From the NCBI RefSeq assembly GCF_910591885.1, contig NC_063285.1:496001-560000 (forward strand): a stretch of 64,000 bases of DNA, written 5' to 3'. The notes beneath the pieces were generated by a model. The model was given only the letters and a program-made list of their open reading frames with translations. It had not been told where the DNA came from and made no database searches. Each line of letters opens with the position of its first letter. Position 1 is the first letter of the stretch. The DNA comes from Bombus terrestris (lineage: Eukaryota > Arthropoda > Insecta > Hymenoptera > Apidae). Made by a program: the position numbers and the translations under genes. Shown here one piece after another: positions 59,041 to 64,000 of this stretch.

Positions 59041-60639
59041 AGTTGCCATTTTCCTGCATCTGAATGCAGAATGTAAATGCATTGTGAATAAACTCAATTT
59101 GAAAATTATTAAAATTTTAGTACTTTTCCGGGAGAAGGGATCGTTTGCGACCCGTGGTTCCTGTGAGACTTTTGTTCCTTGTGATGAGAAGAATATGTTG
59201 AATAAAAAAATGTTGACCTAGAAAATCACGCTGGAGGTCAAATTTGCACAAAGCTTTTTGTACAAATCTCCATCGACCCAGAGGTATAGAATCACGCTGC
59301 GGTTTCCACACTTACTTTTTATGTTACAGCTACGAGAATCGGAACATCGGTCAAAAGCACAAGCGTGGCCTTGAGTTATTGCATGGAATTTTAGTTGGCA
59401 TTGGACAAACGGGAATCAAAGAAAGGCATACGTGGTCGAACTGACGCGTGATTAGTAAAGTAACGAGTAAACTTTCGTGAACGAACCGACTGTATCGAGA
59501 GCTATCGGAGAAAAGGGCTGGACGAACCGACGCGACATTTTAGGAAACGTGTCAGTCTTGCAATTCACTGTCAAATACTACATAATCGTAAAGTGTCTTT
59601 TGCAACGGAATGCTACGCACGAGCAAACCCTTTCAAACTACGCGGTATATTTTAATATGATAAAGATATACTTATAAAAAGTAGCTTTGAATAATTTTAA
59701 TTAAATTATAAAAGTGGGACTCGATCTGTCGAACGGTTAGATTTAATAAGACTCGAGCGAACAAATTCGTTTAGATATGTTCGAGGTGAGGAATACGTTG
59801 ATGGGATACTACGCTCGAATGCGACTCGAACACAGTCCTGCAACTGTCAGGCCATAAAGCATAATTGTTCCAAAAGGGAATTTAACCCGATTTCACTGAC
59901 TGACAGAGTAACGTTCTGATATTTAATTAAAACTACCCAAGAAGATTGGATGTTCAGTTTCTTACATACGTATCCTAAAATTGCATACTTTTAGGTAGCC
60001 AGGCTTGTTATGATCTTATGACCTAGTACAATATGGTGGGATGAATCACGGTCAACCCTATCCGACAGCTACATTAGTCTAAGCGTCGCGTTGCCACTTT
60101 ATGGTAGATGCGTACGTAGCGAGTGGTATTATTCTGTATAAAGTTGTCGCGCTACTTTACACGTTCTAACGTCTCATCTTTTGCAGATGTTAAAATGAGA
60201 CGATTGTGACTTCTTCTTGCATTTCTTGTAATTTTATATAATTGACTACAGTTATTGCTAAATTCATGAAATGGCAACGCATTAATTGCATACACAGAAT
60301 TTATGAAAACCATATTAGAAAAGAATTACTTAATAAATCGAACGGAATCGCTACAGTTACTCCCCAGACAGTTAACTGATGCATTTCTTCTTATAGGCGG
60401 CAGTTCATGCTTTAAGATATTCATCGTTATTCGTTAATACGTTCATGCTCACGATACATCGTGACAAGTATGTATTTTTTGTATGAAAACCCGTTTATTT
60501 TCATTTCATGTTCATTTTCAGTTTCATTTTTAAAGTCAGATGCGATACAAAATAACGTCAGTGTTGTTATCTGGCTGTTGCGAACATATGATATCTATTC
60601 CATTTTCAGATTGATTTTATCTACACGTTAAGGCGAGCT
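59041..60639. other. No gene recognised
   Basis: Intermediate GC, several 60-70-codon frames with no domain. It lies between two related transposase fossils in opposite orientation and could include their noncoding ends. Confidence 0.35.
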
Positions 60640-61110
60640 GTGGAATAAATCAAACTTGCTCGAGCCTGCTTGAATCTCTGTATCATAATGTGAGATCTTT
60701 TACATGCCTACACCTTGGCAGTCTGACGATCGAGAATATTGCTACTGGAAGAATCGCTCTCATCCGTAAATAAAATATTTCCAAGGATTGCGTCCTAATT
60801 TTCTTAGCGGCCAACCATCGAATATTCGTCAAACGACATAATCTCGGACATGGTGAACCTTATAACGTACACCTTCTTCGCGTGTTATTTTTCTCACTGC
60901 TTCGTGTGAAACCCCTACTCGACAAACCGTTCTTTGCAATACATCAATGGATAAATACGCGCACAAACACGCAATACGTACAATAGAATGCTCGAGGTCA
61001 ATTTTGTGGTTCTCTTTTTCAACAGATCTCCGCAAATCCGAAGGTGTAGGATTACCTCTCAAAGCCATAAGATGACAAATACTTTGTCGATACACTGTGT
61101 AACATTCAGG
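60640..61110 (-). pseudogene. DDE transposase fossil, minus strand, same family as 58310-59040
   Basis: Reverse-strand motifs in order: CRVGVSHEAVRKITREEG, then VRYKVHHVRDYVV (HTH part, about 60920-60845), then a stop; RIFDGWPLRKLGRNPW (about 60835-60790); after a +1 shift NILFTDESDSSSSNILDRQT (60780-60715), which keeps the first catalytic Asp; then ACKRSHIMIQRFKQARASLI (about 60710-60650), equivalent to the YRNPDAMDERFNQGRSTINV block of the other copy. The second half of the catalytic domain is missing. Compared with 58310-59040 the DE motif is better preserved, but the gene is truncated. Confidence 0.7.
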
Positions 61111-64000
61111 CATCCAGTTTTGTCACATACAATTTTGTCATTGTCACGCTTGACTTTGTTCATTGTAAAGTCAAAGTTACACACTCCATCTGTGAAATAG
61201 TACGAAGAAATCATAGTGACTTGTATTCCTTATGATATCATCGTGCCACATAATATATAATACAATATAATAATTCGCGAGCAGATCACTCGTTAATTGC
61301 TTTTAAAAGAATTACCACAGAAGCTTCCTAACACGCTATCCGGGAACCAGAGATTTATTTCGTCGATAAGTTAAGTTATTAAACTTAAACTCTTTTATCG
61401 AAGACATCGATGGATGCTGCGTTCCAGAAACCGCCAATCACACTTGGAGAAGAATAATGGTAATTTGCAATAACAAATACTTAAGAATGCCTAATATTAT
61501 TAAACATAGGGTTCAATTTACAATTATGTAAATATTACTTCTTGAAATTGACTTCTTAATCAATTTTAACAAACTTTGGTAAAATCATGTAATAAATCGT
61601 TTTATTTATCGTAATAGTTAATACACCAATAAGCACTACACATTTGTCGTGACAGAAATAAAGACAGAGTTCATATTTCTAGAACAGTCATATTTATGAT
61701 AACATAAAAGCTACCGTATATACAATAATATAATTTCGCATGCGAAAAACATTTCTTTCGTTTCTATAAATCCCATGATATTCAATTTTTATTGCTGTAA
61801 TCTGTGTTATTGTTTATATGTCTGTATTTATCTGTGAAAATTCTCGCTATTCAAATGAATATGAACAGAACGAAGCGACGAAACCACATTGTAGCAATAA
61901 CAATGCGATAGAACAACAGTTTTATATTGTGAATAAAAACAGTAACATGGAGCAAAAATGAGTAAATATACGAATAAAATTTACTATTAATCAGCAAATC
62001 TAATTACTTATTCCAATGGTTGGCTTTAGCAAACTGATTCGACTAAGCAATTAATTACCTAATGAATCACAACAGCATAGAAATATTAGTTTGACGTCAG
62101 TAATTTCAGCACATGATCAATACATATTTGGTCAGACAAACATAACATGGCTGTATGACTGCAAATGAAAGGTTCTATTATTTCTGTTTAATATCGCGCG
62201 TATTATATATTAGTATATAATTATAATTACGTATTAATACAAATGTGAATAAAATATTTGGAATTCTCCTTCTTCGAAGAAAGATACCAAGTTGAAAAAT
62301 TGTATTTCTGATGCTTTGTACCAATTTATATTTTTAACGAACGTATATACGTACGTGACATTCTACGAAACACGAATTGACTTACATTTTCATAAACATA
62401 CATAGATCAATGATATACTTTAATAACATGTGACATGTAGAAGCGTTAAAACTATTTGTAGACTACTTTGTTTTAGAATAATAAAATAAGAATTAAAGTA
62501 TTTAATTTTTTGATTCGTTAAATTTAAATTTATTGTTACTAGCGTCGATTCATAAAGTTATAAAGGTATGTTTTGTCAATTCCACAGGATATATACCATG
62601 ATAATATATGTCAAATAATTCGTCAACAAATTATTATTACAATCAATTTTTAATTAAATAGTAGATAATAAAAAAATATGGAATACAATTTTTTCACAGA
62701 ACGCTTTGTTTCAGAGAAAAATAAAATTGAAAATTTATCAAACGCATGTATTAAGCCAATTGTCAACCGAACATGTTCAAACTCTATTTTTTTCCAAATG
62801 GGACCTTAAGCTAAAAAGCTTTATTTCAAATATTCGACTTGTTTTTGTATGTGGTATCAGCTCCTAGTCGGATGTCCATGTTATGCGGGACACTCTGTAG
62901 AACCATGATATGTATTTGTTTCTTCTCATATTTTGTTGGGAATAACATAGCAGATCCAACAATAAGAATATTATTTTCTTCAACGCACTACAATAGAGAA
63001 TTATGAAAATGGAGAATATTTTAAGAAGAAGTTTTAACATCCGAATACAAATACACGACTTAATATGCAATTTTAATAACTTTTAGATTTAAATATTCTC
63101 AGATTGGATAGTTGGATACTTACTAACACTATTAAAATAATTATATTAGCACCGTTGAATCCGTCTTTTTATCTTTTAGAAGAATGCAGAAAAAATATAA
63201 GCTCCTATTTTCAAGATATCAATCATTTCGAAATTTTAAGAAAGACGAGAAAGAGCTGTGGCATACACAAACAAACGTAAAATGAGGATTGAGTGCGCCC
63301 TAATCATGTAAATGCGGGGCTCTGTTTGACCCAACTTGACACTGAGCGGTCAATCGAACGAGCAGTGCAGTAAAAAGTGCGATAAAAAGCTCCCCATAGT
63401 CCGCGCATCTTGGGAGAAAGACACAAATTCTCCACAAACAAGGAGTAGAGGAAAAAGAAGTAATAGCGCAGGTCAACTAAACATACACTGGTCTCAACCA
63501 CCTGTAGAACAATTCTGACATTAAGCGCGTAAACAAACTTGACCATGTACGATAACACGTGGCACGACAATGCCATCATATTTGGACTAACTTCTTTCCT
63601 TTGAATATTTCACCACGTTCTACACAATTCTGACATATATACATAAATATCTGATATACCGATAATTCGACAGACTTTGAAGGCTCGCAATTTAGGAAGA
63701 GAGTACAGAATCCTAAATACATATATTTGATATTCACACATATGTAATAAAGTATTTGTTCCGCCTTTATGGACAGGAGACGTGAAGATTTTCATAGGTA
63801 AGTTTATGACACGCTTTCGCAGACAAAAAGCAATTTTTGAGCTGTAAAATTAGCATTTAGGACGATTTCTTTCAGTATTTGTAAAGATGCTTTTCAGCAT
63901 TTATGCCGTTCTCAGTCGCTCTGAAGGGTCATTAGCGACGCGTAATCAAGAGCCACCCACAGCAATTTCCGCGACCCTTACGTAATTGATTGGAAGCCTC
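61111..64000. other. No gene recognised; one isolated transposon-like end
   Basis: AT-rich. At 62869-62898, reversed, AGAGTGTCCCGCATAACATG is a DNA-transposon-like terminus related to 52434. Bases 63240-63540 are moderately GC-richer with no recognised coding content. Confidence 0.4.

Noticed and set aside
1..64000. CRISPR arrays, bacterial operons or contamination
   Set aside because: No regularly spaced direct repeats and no ribosome-binding-site-led gene clusters; composition and transposons are eukaryotic throughout.

Overview
This 64 kb window looks like gene-poor insect nuclear DNA. It is AT-rich, with stop codons in every frame and scattered short islands of higher GC and CpG. No intact protein-coding host gene could be recognised. 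The mix of decayed mariner, Tc1-like, pogo/Tigger-like, piggyBac-like, hAT-like and jockey-like elements suggests an insect, most likely a hymenopteran such as a bee or ant. That taxonomic call rests on recalled element signatures and overall composition, not on a search.

Layout. Bases 1-1330 hold the reverse-strand wreck of a jockey-like LINE. A pogo/Tigger-like element with terminal inverted repeats (TIRs) spans 2823-3751. A long unremarkable stretch follows to 11.16 kb. A CpG- and pyrimidine-rich island (11.16-12.95 kb) resembles a promoter or 5' exon region. Another GC-rich block (15.45-16.29 kb), with an acceptor-like start and an AATAAA, could be the last exon of a noncoding transcript. 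Bases 18-36 kb are mostly featureless apart from a 0.72 kb long-TIR MITE (21988-22711), a pogo-like end (31882), a LINE tail (32231-32807) and small dispersed repeats. From 36.2 to 42.6 kb the window is packed with elements: a near-perfect mariner MITE, a DDE transposase tail, a gag-like zinc-knuckle remnant and two TTAA-flanked piggyBac-like elements. From 53.3 to 61.1 kb lies a second graveyard: a hAT-like fossil, a pogo 3' end, a Tc1-like tail, a foldback repeat and two DDE transposase fossils in opposite orientation.

The most interesting structure occurs twice, 23 kb apart (about 17209-17997 and 40486-41678). A 5S rRNA gene sits in the middle of an element bounded by inverted arms. The inverted termini are about 30 bp, of the GGGTGTACC type, and are flanked by TA where they can be read. 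The two 5S sequences differ from each other and from the usual animal 5S, yet still form the outer helix (helix I) and share a paired variant of helix III. The second copy was later split by a 277-bp poly(A)-tailed retroposon that made a 13-bp target-site duplication inside the 5S gene. A TIR-type element carrying a Pol III 5S gene is the best candidate here for something undescribed.

Most remaining sequence is probably intergenic or intronic DNA with no feature I can support. Those stretches are listed explicitly.
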